From positions 1-64,000 of the forward strand of contig CAYOSF010000016.1 in assembly GCA_964406605.1 (NCBI GenBank): a stretch of 64,000 bases of DNA. The letters run 5' to 3'. The stretch comes from CAYOSF01 sp964406605 (GTDB lineage Bacteria > Chloroflexota > Dehalococcoidia > DSTF01 > RBG-16-68-14). Position numbers and translations under genes: made by a program. The notes under the pieces are model-generated. The model had not been told where the DNA came from and did no database searches. It saw only the letters and a list, made by a program, of their open reading frames with translations. The number at the start of each line of letters is the position of its first letter. Position 1 is the stretch's first letter. This document shows, in pieces, positions 34,066-42,405 of the stretch.

Positions 34066-34935
34066 CTACTGGGTCAGCGCGCCCGCCTCCCACCAGACGG
34101 TCGCGACGGGAAGGCGGCCCCCGCCCAGGGCGAGGCTGCCGTCCTCCAACGGTTGCAGGCGGGCGCTGAGCGCGTCTCGTAGGCGCAAGAGGCGGTCCGG
34201 CGCCTGCACTACTGCCAGCGACTCGGCGAAGCGCTCCATCGCCTCGTCCAGGCTGCCGAACGTATGCGCCGACTCCAGCCACGCGACCTCCACGTTCGCT
34301 GGACAGCCCAACTGGTGGAGCACGTTCACGGCGTCGATGTAGGTCGGCTGGGGCCGGCGCGGCTCGCCGTGCACGGCCTCCCAGAGACCGGCCATGTCGA
34401 ACGAGGGCTGGTGGCCCATGAGGTGGAGGAAGCAGAACCGTCGGGCATGGGCGTCCAGCGCCCGCAGAAACGACACGACGTCCTCGATGGGGTAGAGCAC
34501 ATGGGCGCAGATGACGATGTCGGCCGGCGGCAGATCGGCGGCCGCCTCCGGCCAGGCGCCCTCCACGGCCTCGACGTTGTCCAGCCCTGCCGCCGCCGCG
34601 TCCTCCCGAAGAAAACTCAGCATGGCGGCCGAAGGGTCGAGCGCCACAACGCGAGCGGCGTGGGGCGCGAGCCGGAGCGTATGGCGGCCCGTGCCAGCGC
34701 CCACGTCCAGCACCGTGTCCTCGGGACGCAGGTGGCGGCGGACGCACTCCAGGAACGGGTCCGGTCGCGTCGCCTCCCGACGCACGAACTTGCGGTAGCC
34801 CTCCGCTCTGCGCGCCCAGTAGTCGTCGGTGGTTCGGCCCTGGGCGGCGCAGGCGGCATCGTGCTGCTCGCGCCGGGCGGCGATGATGCGGTGCCAGCGG
34901 TCGACGTAGTCGATGGGCGCGGGGGTGTCAGCCAT
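34066..34935 (-). CDS. SAM-dependent class I methyltransferase
   Basis: 289 residues. Motif I is VLDVGAGTGRHTLRLA (about residues 74-89), the acidic strand-2 end is VVALDPSAAML, and strand 4 is DIVICAHVLYPIEDV. The N-terminus (WHRIIAARREQHDAACAAQG) is alpha-helical. It overlaps the upstream aldolase gene by eight bases, so the two form an operon. The methyl acceptor is unknown. Confidence 0.85.
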   Translation of the reverse strand: MADTPAPIDYVDRWHRIIAARREQHDAACAAQGRTTDDYWARRAEGYRKFVRREATRPDPFLECVRRHLRPEDTVLDVGAGTGRHTLRLAPHAARVVALDPSAAMLSFLREDAAAAGLDNVEAVEGAWPEAAADLPPADIVICAHVLYPIEDVVSFLRALDAHARRFCFLHLMGHQPSFDMAGLWEAVHGEPRRPQPTYIDAVNVLHQLGCPANVEVAWLESAHTFGSLDEAMERFAESLAVVQAPDRLLRLRDALSARLQPLEDGSLALGGGRLPVATVWWEAGALTQ

Positions 34936-35542
34936 CGGCGGACGGCAGGGGCCGGACCTCGCCCAGAAGGCGCGCGAGGGTGTAGACCTTCGCTATGCGC
35001 TCGACGAGCGCGACGACGATCAACGCCTCCTCGAGATCGCGACCCACGCCGAGCGCGCCGTGGTTGCGGACCAGCACGGCCCGGCGGTCGCCCAGCGCCT
35101 CGACGATGCGACGGCCCAGCTCCTCTGTGCCGGGCGTGCCGTACTCGGCCAACCGCACCGGACCGCCGAGCAGCACCGGCTGCTCGTCCAGGATCAGCGG
35201 GACCTCCTGTCCCGCCACCGCCAGCGCGGTGGCGTAGAGCGAGTGGGTGTGGATCACCGCGCCGACGTCCGGCCGGGCACGATAGACGGCGAGGTGAGCC
35301 GGCGTCTCGGTCGAGGGCGCGCCGTCGCCCTCTACGACGGCGCCGTCCAGGTCGATGACCAGCACCTGCTCCGGGCGCAGCACTCGATAGGGCACCGCGC
35401 TGGGTGTGATGGCCAGCAGCTCGCGGCCGTCCGCGGGCGGCAGCCTGACGCTGACGTTACCGCTGGCGCCGGCCACGAGCCCTTCCGCCTCCAGGCGCCG
35501 GCAGGCATCGACGATGGCGGCGCGCGCGTCGTCCCAGGTCAT
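34928..35542 (-). CDS. Class II aldolase/adducin-family protein
   Basis: 204 residues, close to L-fuculose-1-phosphate aldolase size. Visible motifs: SGNVSVRLPP (about 25-34), the zinc-binding pair HTHSLYA (about 97-103), and RNHGALGVGRDLEEAL containing the third His. It would cleave a sugar phosphate to dihydroxyacetone phosphate and an aldehyde. Methylthioribulose-1-phosphate dehydratase (MtnB) belongs to the same family and cannot be excluded. An extended -10 promoter lies at 35581-35589. Confidence 0.83.
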   Translation of the reverse strand: MTWDDARAAIVDACRRLEAEGLVAGASGNVSVRLPPADGRELLAITPSAVPYRVLRPEQVLVIDLDGAVVEGDGAPSTETPAHLAVYRARPDVGAVIHTHSLYATALAVAGQEVPLILDEQPVLLGGPVRLAEYGTPGTEELGRRIVEALGDRRAVLVRNHGALGVGRDLEEALIVVALVERIAKVYTLARLLGEVRPLPSADG

Positions 35543-35580
35543 CGCCGCACCAGGAGCAGAGATCGGGATGTCACGGGCCT

Positions 35581-35589
35581 ACTATAGCA
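35581..35589 (-). promoter_or_regulatory. Extended -10 promoter TGcTATAGT
   Basis: Minus strand, about 39 bases upstream of the aldolase ATG at 35542. TGC (35589-35587) is followed directly by TATAGT (35586-35581). No good -35. Confidence 0.45.
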
Positions 35590-35639
35590 CCTGAGGACGT
35601 CTGTACAGGTTGGCCGGAACGGTTCAAGAGACGGTTCGA

Positions 35640-35680
35640 CGGATCCTTCGAAAAGCTCAGGATGAGTTCAGAGCGAGAGG
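35640..35680. repeat. REP-like dispersed sequence (CCTTCGAAAAGCTCAGGATG)
   Basis: The stretch around 35645-35665 resembles a sequence family (CCTTCGACAAGCTCAGGA) that recurs in intergenic regions of many genomes. Only one copy is visible here. Confidence 0.35.
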
Positions 35681-35820
35681 CCCGTCGCCGCCGAGCACGT
35701 CGCAGCCACGAAATCCGTCGTGAATTCGTGCTGAAAACCTGTAACACATGGCCCCCTACGTGCGTTAGGAGTCAGGTAGCCCAAGAATGGGCCCGGTCCG
35801 TGTGACCCCGCCGGCACGGA

Positions 35821-35846
35821 GCGCCTCACAACTTAATACGAGGCGC
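35821..35846. promoter_or_regulatory. Inverted repeat around a -10-like TAATAC, upstream of the riboswitch
   Basis: Arms GCGCCTC (35821-35827) and GAGGCGC (35840-35846) are perfect. TAATAC (35834-35839) lies between them, placing a transcription start near the riboswitch 5' end. No -35 is evident. Confidence 0.35.
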
Positions 35847-35941
35847 CGACAAAGGCAAACCCCTCGAAAGAGGGGGGCGCAATGCCACGGGCCTACCGCT
35901 CTACGCCAAGAGAGCTAGGGTCGCCGGGCTGCCGAATCGCC
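35842..35941 (+). promoter_or_regulatory. Cyclic-di-GMP-I riboswitch (GEMM-I)
   Basis: The GEMM-I core is near-consensus. AAAGGCAAACC is followed by a CCCTC-GAAA-GAGGG hairpin, the conserved joining segment GCAATGCCACGGGCCT, a second hairpin GCTCT/AGAGC, and the closing strand CGCCGGGCTGCC. GGCG (35842-35845) can pair with CGCC (35938-35941) to extend P1. The element ends about 108 bases before the sigma-factor start. No T-run terminator follows. A hairpin GGCCG/CGGCC and a CCCC run near 36013-36042 could mask the AAAGGGG ribosome site, so control may be translational. Confidence 0.92.
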
Positions 35942-36048
35942 CAATTCGACACCCCCTTAGTCCCCACCCTCTCTCAGGCCCCCAGCACAAAGCCCGCCTC
36001 ATCGGAGCCTCCAAGGCCGTCCCCGCGCGGCCGGAAAGGGGCGACACC

Positions 36049-36771
36049 GTGTCGAAACGAGAGCAGGCAATCCTCCAGAACATACCGCTTGTTGGCTTCG
36101 TGGTAGGCCGACTGTCCACCGACCGGACGCGTACTCTCGGGCTGGACCGCGAGGACGCGATGAGCTACGGCGTGGAGGGGCTGATCCACGCCGTAGACTG
36201 CTTCGATCCCTCCCGCGGAACGAGCTTCGCCAGCTTCGCCGTGCGGCGCATCCGCGGCTCCATTCTGGACGCCGTCCGGCGGCAGGACCCGCTACCGCGA
36301 TCGCTGCGACGGGGCACGCGCCAGATAGAGCAGGCGTCCCAAGAACTGGCCAGCCAGCTCGGCCGCTGGCCTACGAAGAGGGAGTTGGCGGTGCGCCTGG
36401 GCGTCAGCGTGGAATCGCTGCAGGACACGCAGCATCGCGCATCATCTCGCTTCGTTTCGCTGGAGCATGTGCTCCAAGAGGGCATGCGTGACGGCGGCTA
36501 TCAACGATGGGACCCCGCCGACAACGACGAGCGAGGCGATCCCGCCATGGCCGCCGAACACGGGGCCACGCTGTACCTTCTCTCCCAGGCAGTCGAGCAG
36601 TTGAGCGAGCGAGACAGGGAGATCCTCCGGCTCCGCTACGAGGAATCGATGCCCTTTCATGAGATGGGCCGCATCCTGAACCTCTCCGAGTCGCGGGTGT
36701 GCCAGCTCCACAAACGGATCCTGCGGCACCTCCACCGGCAGCTCACACGCACGCTCGAGGAGGCCGCGTAG
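36049..36771 (+). CDS. Sigma-70-family RNA polymerase sigma factor, FliA/WhiG-like
   Basis: 240 residues. Region 2: MSYGVEGLIHAVDCFDPSRG, then SFASFAVRRIRGSILDAVRR (core binding and -10 recognition). Region 3: LGRWPTKRELAVRLGVS. Region 4: LSERDREILRLRYEESMPFH with the helix-turn-helix RILNLSESRVCQLHKRIL. Order and size match group-3 sigma factors (FliA, WhiG, SigB-like). GTG 36049 follows GAAAGGGG. No anti-sigma or flagellar gene is nearby. The upstream c-di-GMP riboswitch indicates control by second messenger. Its regulon is unknown. Confidence 0.92.
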   Translation: MSKREQAILQNIPLVGFVVGRLSTDRTRTLGLDREDAMSYGVEGLIHAVDCFDPSRGTSFASFAVRRIRGSILDAVRRQDPLPRSLRRGTRQIEQASQELASQLGRWPTKRELAVRLGVSVESLQDTQHRASSRFVSLEHVLQEGMRDGGYQRWDPADNDERGDPAMAAEHGATLYLLSQAVEQLSERDREILRLRYEESMPFHEMGRILNLSESRVCQLHKRILRHLHRQLTRTLEEAA

Positions 36772-37073
36772 GAACATCCCCCGCGGCCTTGCGCGAGCCG
36801 AGCCGCGCAGCCCGTAACGAGTCGCGATCTCGCGCTTCGGTCCGGGCTTGACCAAGCGAAGCGAATCGCACAGCCGGGCTGGCCCGGCACCTGGCGCCAC
36901 TCTCTGCGTCGATGGCAGGCCTTCCCTAAGCCTCAAGAGACACCCGGCACGGGCATCCAGCCACCCTCGACCGCGTTGCCCGACGCGGGAAACCCAGCCG
37001 CCGCAGAAGCTTCCAAGGGCAGGGTGTCCTGTACGCGCACGGAGCTGGCCGGCGCGGAAGTGCTCCGCTCAGG
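36772..37073. other. Intergenic region, nothing recognised
   Basis: About 300 bases between the sigma-factor stop and the promoter at 37074. I see no gene, no terminator with a T run and no known RNA. Confidence 0.5.
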
Positions 37074-37101
37074 TTGACATGGCACCCTCACACGGTATGA
37101 T
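37074..37101 (+). promoter_or_regulatory. Strong sigma-70-type promoter TTGACA-16-TATGAT
   Basis: A perfect -35 TTGACA (37074-37079), 16-bp spacer and -10 TATGAT (37096-37101). The start near 37108 rules out the upstream ATG (37097) of the next gene and supports ATG 37130. Confidence 0.75.
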
Positions 37102-37129
37102 CAACAAGGAGCCCCGGCGAGGTCTGACG

Positions 37130-37675
37130 ATGCAGATCGATTGGCAAAAGACCATCGACGAGATCCTGGCGGACAAGATGGCGTGCCCGCGATGCGGCCG
37201 CTTCACTGACGAGATCGGCGCCGGCTACACCCGAGAACCCTGGGCCGCAGACTACGCTCCCCGCTGCCAAACGTGCAACCGAAGGGACGAGTGCGACGCT
37301 CGGAAGCTGGTGTTTCTCTGCGTCGGCTGCGCACGAGAGATGAGTGTGCGCACCCGGCGGGTCGATCAGGAAGACATGATGGTGATGCTCCTCAACGACT
37401 GTCGGCGGGACCTGGAGGAGTGTTTGGACTACCTTGCCGAGTTCTGGCAGGAAGAGCTCAACGTGCCGCCGGAACACGCAGGAAAGCGGCTGGAAGAGTT
37501 CGACCAGGAGGCCTTCGCGGAGGAGGATGAGGCGCGGCGGCGGTTGGAGGAAGAGTACGTTACGTACCATCGCTGGTTCCGCGAGCACGGCCTGCGCATT
37601 CCCAATCCCTCTTGGCGCGCCGAGTACGTCGAGGAGGTCATCGGCCTCGGCTACACCACGCTTCTGGGCGACTAG
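37130..37675 (+). CDS. Zinc-ribbon protein of unknown function
   Basis: 181 residues. The N-terminal third has three Cys pairs, CPRCG (about 20-24), CQTC (about 45-48) and CVGC (about 66-69), suggesting one or two zinc ribbons. The rest is acidic and helical (Glu-rich, 100-150). ATG 37130 is supported by GAGGT six bases upstream and by the promoter position. No known family was recognised. It could be a regulator or a metal-binding adaptor. The strong promoter suggests high or growth-linked expression. Confidence 0.7.
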   Translation: MQIDWQKTIDEILADKMACPRCGRFTDEIGAGYTREPWAADYAPRCQTCNRRDECDARKLVFLCVGCAREMSVRTRRVDQEDMMVMLLNDCRRDLEECLDYLAEFWQEELNVPPEHAGKRLEEFDQEAFAEEDEARRRLEEEYVTYHRWFREHGLRIPNPSWRAEYVEEVIGLGYTTLLGD

Positions 37676-37696
37676 CGGAGCGGCTTCCGCGCTGGG

Positions 37697-38242
37697 ATGG
37701 GGCCCTTGATGACCACGGAGAACTCCCCGCGCGTCCTGCTCCTGTTCGACAGCCGCGGCGGCCTGACGGAGCGGCTGGCCGAAGCGGTCGCGGAAGGCGT
37801 GCGCTCCGTTCCCGACGCCGAACTGCGCTATCGACGCATCGATGGGGCCCGGCCGGAGGAGCTGCTGCAAATAGACGCGCTCGTCCTCGGGTCACCAAAC
37901 TGGAGCGGCATGACGGGAAAGCTCAAGACCTGGATGGACAGTACCGGCGAGCTCTGGGAGACGGGCGACCTGGCGGGCAAGCCGGGCGCCTGCTTCACGG
38001 CCGGCTGGTCCCGGTCCGGTGGTACGGAGGCAACGCTGCTTCAGCTCATGCATCTGATACTCTCGCATGGCATGCTCTTCATCGGCCTGCCGTGGAGCGA
38101 GCGAATGCGCCGCTCCGGTTCCTACTACGGCGCTACGGCTCACGGCGAGGTGACTGACGATGACCGAGAGCAGGGGCGGGCGCTGGGGCGTCGGGTGGCG
38201 GAGACGGCACTGAGACTGGCGACGCGCGGCCGATCCGAATAG
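37697..38242 (+). CDS. Flavodoxin-like/NADPH-dependent FMN reductase-family protein
   Basis: 181 residues. The FMN phosphate loop is LLFDSRGGLTERLAEAVAEG (about 15-34). The flavin-contact loops LGSPNWSGMTGKLKTWMDST and the Gly-rich segment AGWSRSGGTEATLL follow, as in WrbA and flavodoxin-type quinone reductases. ATG 37697 or ATG 37709 could be the start. It is probably an FMN-dependent quinone or flavin reductase in the cytoplasm. The next gene begins five bases later. Confidence 0.8.
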   Translation: MGPLMTTENSPRVLLLFDSRGGLTERLAEAVAEGVRSVPDAELRYRRIDGARPEELLQIDALVLGSPNWSGMTGKLKTWMDSTGELWETGDLAGKPGACFTAGWSRSGGTEATLLQLMHLILSHGMLFIGLPWSERMRRSGSYYGATAHGEVTDDDREQGRALGRRVAETALRLATRGRSE

Positions 38243-38247
38243 CGATC

Positions 38248-38733
38248 ATGGCGCTTCCAGACAGGATGGCGACGGCGGCCCGCTTCCGCAAAGACATGTC
38301 CCGTCTGCTGGACTCGGTCGCGGGCCTGTCCGAGAATGACCGGCGCTCCACCGTCTACGAGCACTGGACCGTGAAGGAGATGCTTGCCCACATCGCCGCC
38401 TGGGACCGGGAGCTGGTGCGCGGACTCGATGAGCTGCTCGCCGGCCGCCGGCCCGCCCTCGCCGGCTACCGGGAAGCCGATTTCAACGCGTGCGCCGTCG
38501 AAGCCAGCCGTTCTCTCTCGCTCGAACAGGTGCTCGCCGAGCTTGGGGAGGCCCACGAGGCGCTGGTGGGCCAAATCGAAGCGCTAAGCGACGCGCAGTG
38601 GGAACGGTCAACGGACCATCGTTGGGGCAACGGTTCACCGATGACGGTAGCGTCCCTGTTCGACTATACATACCGCGGCGAGACGCACTACGGCGGCCAC
38701 GCGCAAGAGATCGAGCAAAGAACGCGGTCCTGA
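38248..38733 (+). CDS. DinB/ClbS-like four-helix-bundle protein
   Basis: 161 residues, all-helical. The DinB-superfamily metal site is suggested by WTVKEMLAHIAAWDRE (His near 48), YTYRGETHYGGHAQEI (two His near the C-terminus) and Asp/Glu between. Members include mycothiol/bacillithiol-dependent transferases and ClbS-type proteins. The C-terminal HYGGHAQEIEQ is typical. It lies five bases after the flavodoxin-like gene and is probably co-transcribed. The reaction is unknown. Confidence 0.75.
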   Translation: MALPDRMATAARFRKDMSRLLDSVAGLSENDRRSTVYEHWTVKEMLAHIAAWDRELVRGLDELLAGRRPALAGYREADFNACAVEASRSLSLEQVLAELGEAHEALVGQIEALSDAQWERSTDHRWGNGSPMTVASLFDYTYRGETHYGGHAQEIEQRTRS

Positions 38734-38767
38734 GCGTGCCCGCAGCCGCCCGCGGACCAGTCCCGGT

Positions 38768-39997
38768 CTAGTTCAGCCGCCAGCCATCCGCCGCTCCCGC
38801 CCTCGCGGCACTCAGCGCACCATCGATGCGGGCAAGGAGCTCATCCAGGCCCCAGCCCCGCTCGGCCGAGATGAGGACGGTGCCGGGCCGGTGCCGGGCC
38901 AGCGAGAGATCGCAGTCCGCCAACTCCTCCAGGCCGGTTATGCAGCCGCCGTCCTGCCTCTCCAGCAGGTCCACCTTGTTGAGGGCGGTGACGCAGGGCT
39001 TCTCGCTCAACCCAAGCTCGGCCAGCGTGTCATCGACGGTCTGGCTCTGATCCGCGGCGTCCGGATGAGTGAAGTCGACGACGTGCAGGAGCAGGTCCGC
39101 CTCCGCCAGCTCCTCCAGCGTCGCCTGGAACGCGGCCACGAGCTGAGTCGGCAGCTTCTGGATGAAACCCACTGTGTCCGTGAGGAGCGCGGCGGCGCCG
39201 CTGGGGAGTCGCACGCGCCGCGTGACGGGGTCCAGGGTGGCGAAGAGCTGGTCCTCCACGAACACGTCGGCGTTGCTGAGGGCACGCATCAGCGTGCTCT
39301 TGCCCGCGTTGGTGTAGCCAACGAGCGCAACGATGGGTATGCCGGAGCGCGCCCGGCGATGTCGATAGAGAGCGCGCTGGCGGCGCACGCCCTCGATCTC
39401 CCGCTTGAGCTTGGCGATCCTGTTGCGGGCCAGCCGGCGGTCCGTCTCCAACTGGGTCTCACCGGGTCCTCGGACCCCGATAGCTCCCTGAGCGCCGCTG
39501 CTGCCCAGCCGTTCCAGGTGGCTCCACTGGCCGGCCAGCCTCGGCAGGAGGTACTCGGACTGGGCCAGGTTGACCTGCAACCTCCCCTCTCGCGTTCGAG
39601 CCCGCATGGCGAAGATGTCGAGGATGAGCGCGGTGCGGTCCAGCACCTTGACCTCCAGCGCGTTCTCGAGGTTGCGCTGCTGCGAGGGAGAGAGCTCGTC
39701 GTCGAAGATGACCAGCGTGTAACCGCTGGCGTTTCGCTCGCTGATGATCTCCCGCAGCTTGCCCCGTCCGATGTAATGGGCAGGGTTGGGCGATGCGAGC
39801 TTCTGAACCGCCCGGCCTACGACGACACCGCCGGCCGTCCGCACGAGCTGGCTCAGCTCCTCCAGGGAGCTCTCCGTATCCCAGCCAACCGAACGCCCCA
39901 ACGCGGCCGACCGGCCTGGCCCGTCAGGTCGCGTCTCCACGGCTACGAGGAAGGCGCGTTCGGACTCAGGAGCGGTGCGGTGAAGCTGTCGTGTTAT
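38768..39997 (-). CDS. hflX: GTPase HflX, probable non-canonical ATA start
   Basis: About 409 residues. Visible motifs are the HflX domain GRGKLREI and the linker GVRGPGETQLETDRR, followed by the G domain with G1 GYTNAGKST, G3 DTVGF and G4 NKVD. HflX is a ribosome-binding GTPase that splits stalled ribosomes. The conserved N-terminal strand ERAFLVAVE continues upstream of the first normal start (GTG 39940, with no ribosome site). Between it and the in-frame stop near 40040 there is no ATG, GTG or TTG. ATA 39997 lies nine bases after GGAGGT (40012-40007). It is divergent from purD. Confidence 0.9.
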   Translation of the reverse strand: MTRQLHRTAPESERAFLVAVETRPDGPGRSAALGRSVGWDTESSLEELSQLVRTAGGVVVGRAVQKLASPNPAHYIGRGKLREIISERNASGYTLVIFDDELSPSQQRNLENALEVKVLDRTALILDIFAMRARTREGRLQVNLAQSEYLLPRLAGQWSHLERLGSSGAQGAIGVRGPGETQLETDRRLARNRIAKLKREIEGVRRQRALYRHRRARSGIPIVALVGYTNAGKSTLMRALSNADVFVEDQLFATLDPVTRRVRLPSGAAALLTDTVGFIQKLPTQLVAAFQATLEELAEADLLLHVVDFTHPDAADQSQTVDDTLAELGLSEKPCVTALNKVDLLERQDGGCITGLEELADCDLSLARHRPGTVLISAERGWGLDELLARIDGALSAARAGAADGWRLN

Positions 39998-40019
39998 GTG
40001 AGCGTCACCTCCGCTTGAC

Positions 40020-40028
40020 AGAATAGCA
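40020..40028 (-). promoter_or_regulatory. Extended -10 promoter TGcTATTCT for hflX
   Basis: Minus strand TGC (40028-40026) followed by TATTCT (40025-40020). The start would be near 40013, directly before the Shine-Dalgarno sequence. Confidence 0.35.
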
Positions 40029-40116
40029 CGACGCTATCCGGTGCCCCAAACCGGTGCACAGCGCGGTGGGCTAGACACTGGGGCATCACCTGCGTTAGGT
40101 TCTGGGTGGAAGCGTC

Positions 40117-41388
40117 GTGAACGTCCTCCTCATCGGCTCCGGAGCACGGGAACACACCATCGCCTGGAAGCTACGCCAGTCGCCCCGGCTGGATGCGCTC
40201 TTCACCGCGCCCGGCAACCCTGGAACGGCGGAGGTCGGCGAGAACCTGGCCATCGCCGATAGCGACTTCGACGCCATCGCCGCCGCCTGCCGCGAGCAGA
40301 TCATCGACCTGGTCGTCGTAGGTAACGAAGACCCACTTGCCGGGGGCCTGGTCGACCGGCTGGCCGTGGAAGGGATCGCCGCGTTCGGCCCCACGCGGGC
40401 CGCCGCCGAGATCGAGTCGTCCAAGGTCTTCGCCAAGGAGCTGATGGCGCGCAACGGCATCCCGACGGCCCCGTTCGCCGTCTTCGAGAGCGAAGCAGCG
40501 GCCCGAGGATACATCGAGGCGCAAGACGGCCCCGTGGTGGTGAAGGCGGACGGGCTGGCCAAGGGGAAGGGAGTCATCGTCACCGGCACCAAGGCCGAGG
40601 CCCTTGAGGCGCTCGACGCCGTCATGGTGCGCCGGGAGTTCGGTGACGCCGGCGACCGCGCGATCATCGACCAGCGTCTGTCCGGTCGCGAGGTGAGCGC
40701 GCAGGCGTTCACGGACGGGCACACCGTCGCCCACATGCCCTTCTCCTGCGACCACAAACCCATCTTCGACGGCGACCAGGGGCCCAATACGGGCGGCATG
40801 GGCGCCTACAGCCCGCCCGACTGGCTCGATGAAGCGCTGGCAGGGACAATCCGAAGCGATATCACCGAAGCGACCGTCCGCGCCATGCTGGCTGAGGGAC
40901 GTCCCTATCGGGGTGTGCTGTACCCCGGCCTGATGATCACCGGCGAAGGCCCCATGGTGCTGGAATTCAACTGCCGCTTCGGCGACCCGGAGACGCAGGT
41001 GCTTCTTCCCCGCTTGGAATCGGACCTTCTGGAGGTCCTCTGGGCCGTCGCCAACAACCGCCTCCAGGATGTGGAGATCCGCTGGTCGCAGGACGCGTGC
41101 GTTGGGGTGGTCATGGCTTCGGGCGGCTACCCGGGCAGCTACGAAACGGGGCTGCCCATCGAGGGCCTCTCTGACCTCGATCCGGACGCCCTCGTCTTCC
41201 ACGCGGGCACGCGTCGCGAGGACGACGGGACGCTGGTCACGGCGGGTGGTCGCGTCCTGACCGTCGCCGCGATGGGCCCCACCATGGCCGAGGCGCGTGA
41301 GAAGGCTTACCGAAACGTGAAACGGATCCGGTTCCAGGACGCGTACTACCGCCGCGACATCGGCGCCATGGGAGAAAAGGGCGCATGA
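40117..41388 (+). CDS. purD: Phosphoribosylamine-glycine ligase PurD
   Basis: 423 residues. The N-domain starts VNVLLIGSGAREHTIAWKL, followed by GNPGTAEVGENLAI. The ATP-grasp domain has VVVKADGLAKGKGVIVTGTK and the metal-binding end LEFNCRFGDPETQVLLPRL. It catalyses step 2 of IMP synthesis: phosphoribosylamine + glycine + ATP to GAR. GTG 40117 follows GGTGGA. First gene of a purine run, divergent from hflX. Confidence 0.96.
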   Translation: MNVLLIGSGAREHTIAWKLRQSPRLDALFTAPGNPGTAEVGENLAIADSDFDAIAAACREQIIDLVVVGNEDPLAGGLVDRLAVEGIAAFGPTRAAAEIESSKVFAKELMARNGIPTAPFAVFESEAAARGYIEAQDGPVVVKADGLAKGKGVIVTGTKAEALEALDAVMVRREFGDAGDRAIIDQRLSGREVSAQAFTDGHTVAHMPFSCDHKPIFDGDQGPNTGGMGAYSPPDWLDEALAGTIRSDITEATVRAMLAEGRPYRGVLYPGLMITGEGPMVLEFNCRFGDPETQVLLPRLESDLLEVLWAVANNRLQDVEIRWSQDACVGVVMASGGYPGSYETGLPIEGLSDLDPDALVFHAGTRREDDGTLVTAGGRVLTVAAMGPTMAEAREKAYRNVKRIRFQDAYYRRDIGAMGEKGA

Positions 41389-41481
41389 TTGACCCCCCGG
41401 CCGCAGTCCCGATGGGATCCAGGTCCGACGTCCCTGCTACCACCGTAGCGACGGGCTTCAGCCCGCCGAAGCGAGGCAACC

Positions 41482-41946
41482 ATGCCTAGCTCCCTCGCTG
41501 CCGTCATCATGGGTTCGAAATCGGACGCCCCCCTGATGCAGGAATGCCTGAACCTCCTCTCGAAGCTGGGCATTCCCCACGAGTCGCACGTCATGTCAGC
41601 CCACCGCACCCCGGACAAGGTACGCGATTTCGCCACATCGGCCCGAGAGCGCGGCATCGAGGTGATCATCGCGGCCGCCGGAGGCGCGGCCGCGCTGCCG
41701 GGCGCGCTCAAGGCGTACACTCCGCTGCCGGTGATCGGCGTGCCGGTGCCCTCCAGCGACCTGAAGGGCGTGGACGCGCTATACGCCATGGCCCAGATGC
41801 CACCCGGTACGCCGGTAGCGACGGTCGCCGTCGGCTCCTGGGGAGCGCGCAACGCGGCCCTGCTCGCCGCCGAGATCCTGGCTCTGAAGCACGAGGACGT
41901 CCGGCGCACGTACGACGAATACCGCCGGGACCTCGCATCCGGGTAG
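41482..41946 (+). CDS. purE: N5-carboxyaminoimidazole ribonucleotide mutase PurE
   Basis: 154 residues, class I PurE size. Motifs: VIMGSKSDAPLM (CAIR phosphate site), the catalytic-histidine loop VMSAHRTPDKV, IIAAAGGAAALPG, and PVPSSDLKGVDALYAMAQMP. It isomerises N5-CAIR to CAIR. PurK, its usual partner, is not adjacent. It lies 93 bases after purD. Confidence 0.95.
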   Translation: MPSSLAAVIMGSKSDAPLMQECLNLLSKLGIPHESHVMSAHRTPDKVRDFATSARERGIEVIIAAAGGAAALPGALKAYTPLPVIGVPVPSSDLKGVDALYAMAQMPPGTPVATVAVGSWGARNAALLAAEILALKHEDVRRTYDEYRRDLASG

Positions 41947-42005
41947 CCGGAACGCGGAGGCCCGGGAGCGGAGCAGCCGCATTTCGCAGCTAGTGGAGGA
42001 GACGT

Positions 42006-42326
42006 ATGTTCCGCGCCAACGCTGAGGCAGACCCTGTTGAGATGCTCCCGGGAGTAATGCGCCGCACGCTCTCGAGCGGTGATCGCATGACGCTCGTCGA
42101 AGTGAACCTGGCGGAGGGGGCCGAGGTCCCCGATCACAGCCACCCACACGAGCAGGTCGGCTACGTCGCGCGCGGCCGGGTGCGCTTCACCATCGGCGGC
42201 GAGACGCGGGAGCTCTCGGCCGGTGACGGCTACCTGGCGCCGTCCGAGGTTTCGCACGGGGTAACGGCCCTGGAGCCGTCGGTGTGCATCGACATCTTCT
42301 CACCGGTCCGCGAGGAGTACCTGTGA
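42006..42326 (+). CDS. Small cupin-domain protein
   Basis: 106 residues, single cupin. Motif 1 is PDHSHPHEQVGYVARG (His/His/Glu) and motif 2 is YLAPSEVSHGVTAL. GTGGAGGAGA precedes the ATG. It sits inside the purine run but has no known purine role. It may be a small isomerase or a regulator. Confidence 0.8.
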   Translation: MFRANAEADPVEMLPGVMRRTLSSGDRMTLVEVNLAEGAEVPDHSHPHEQVGYVARGRVRFTIGGETRELSAGDGYLAPSEVSHGVTALEPSVCIDIFSPVREEYL

Positions 42327-42405
42327 GCCGGGGAGACAAGAGACCTTCTTTGCAGTGCGAACAATTGCGTCTTTCCGCTTCAGGTAGGGTTCAACCGCAT
42401 CCGAC

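Noticed and set aside
35845..35852. GCCGACAA resembling the -10 of a FliA/WhiG promoter
   Set aside because: It is the 5' strand of the GEMM-I aptamer and there is no TAAA at the right distance.
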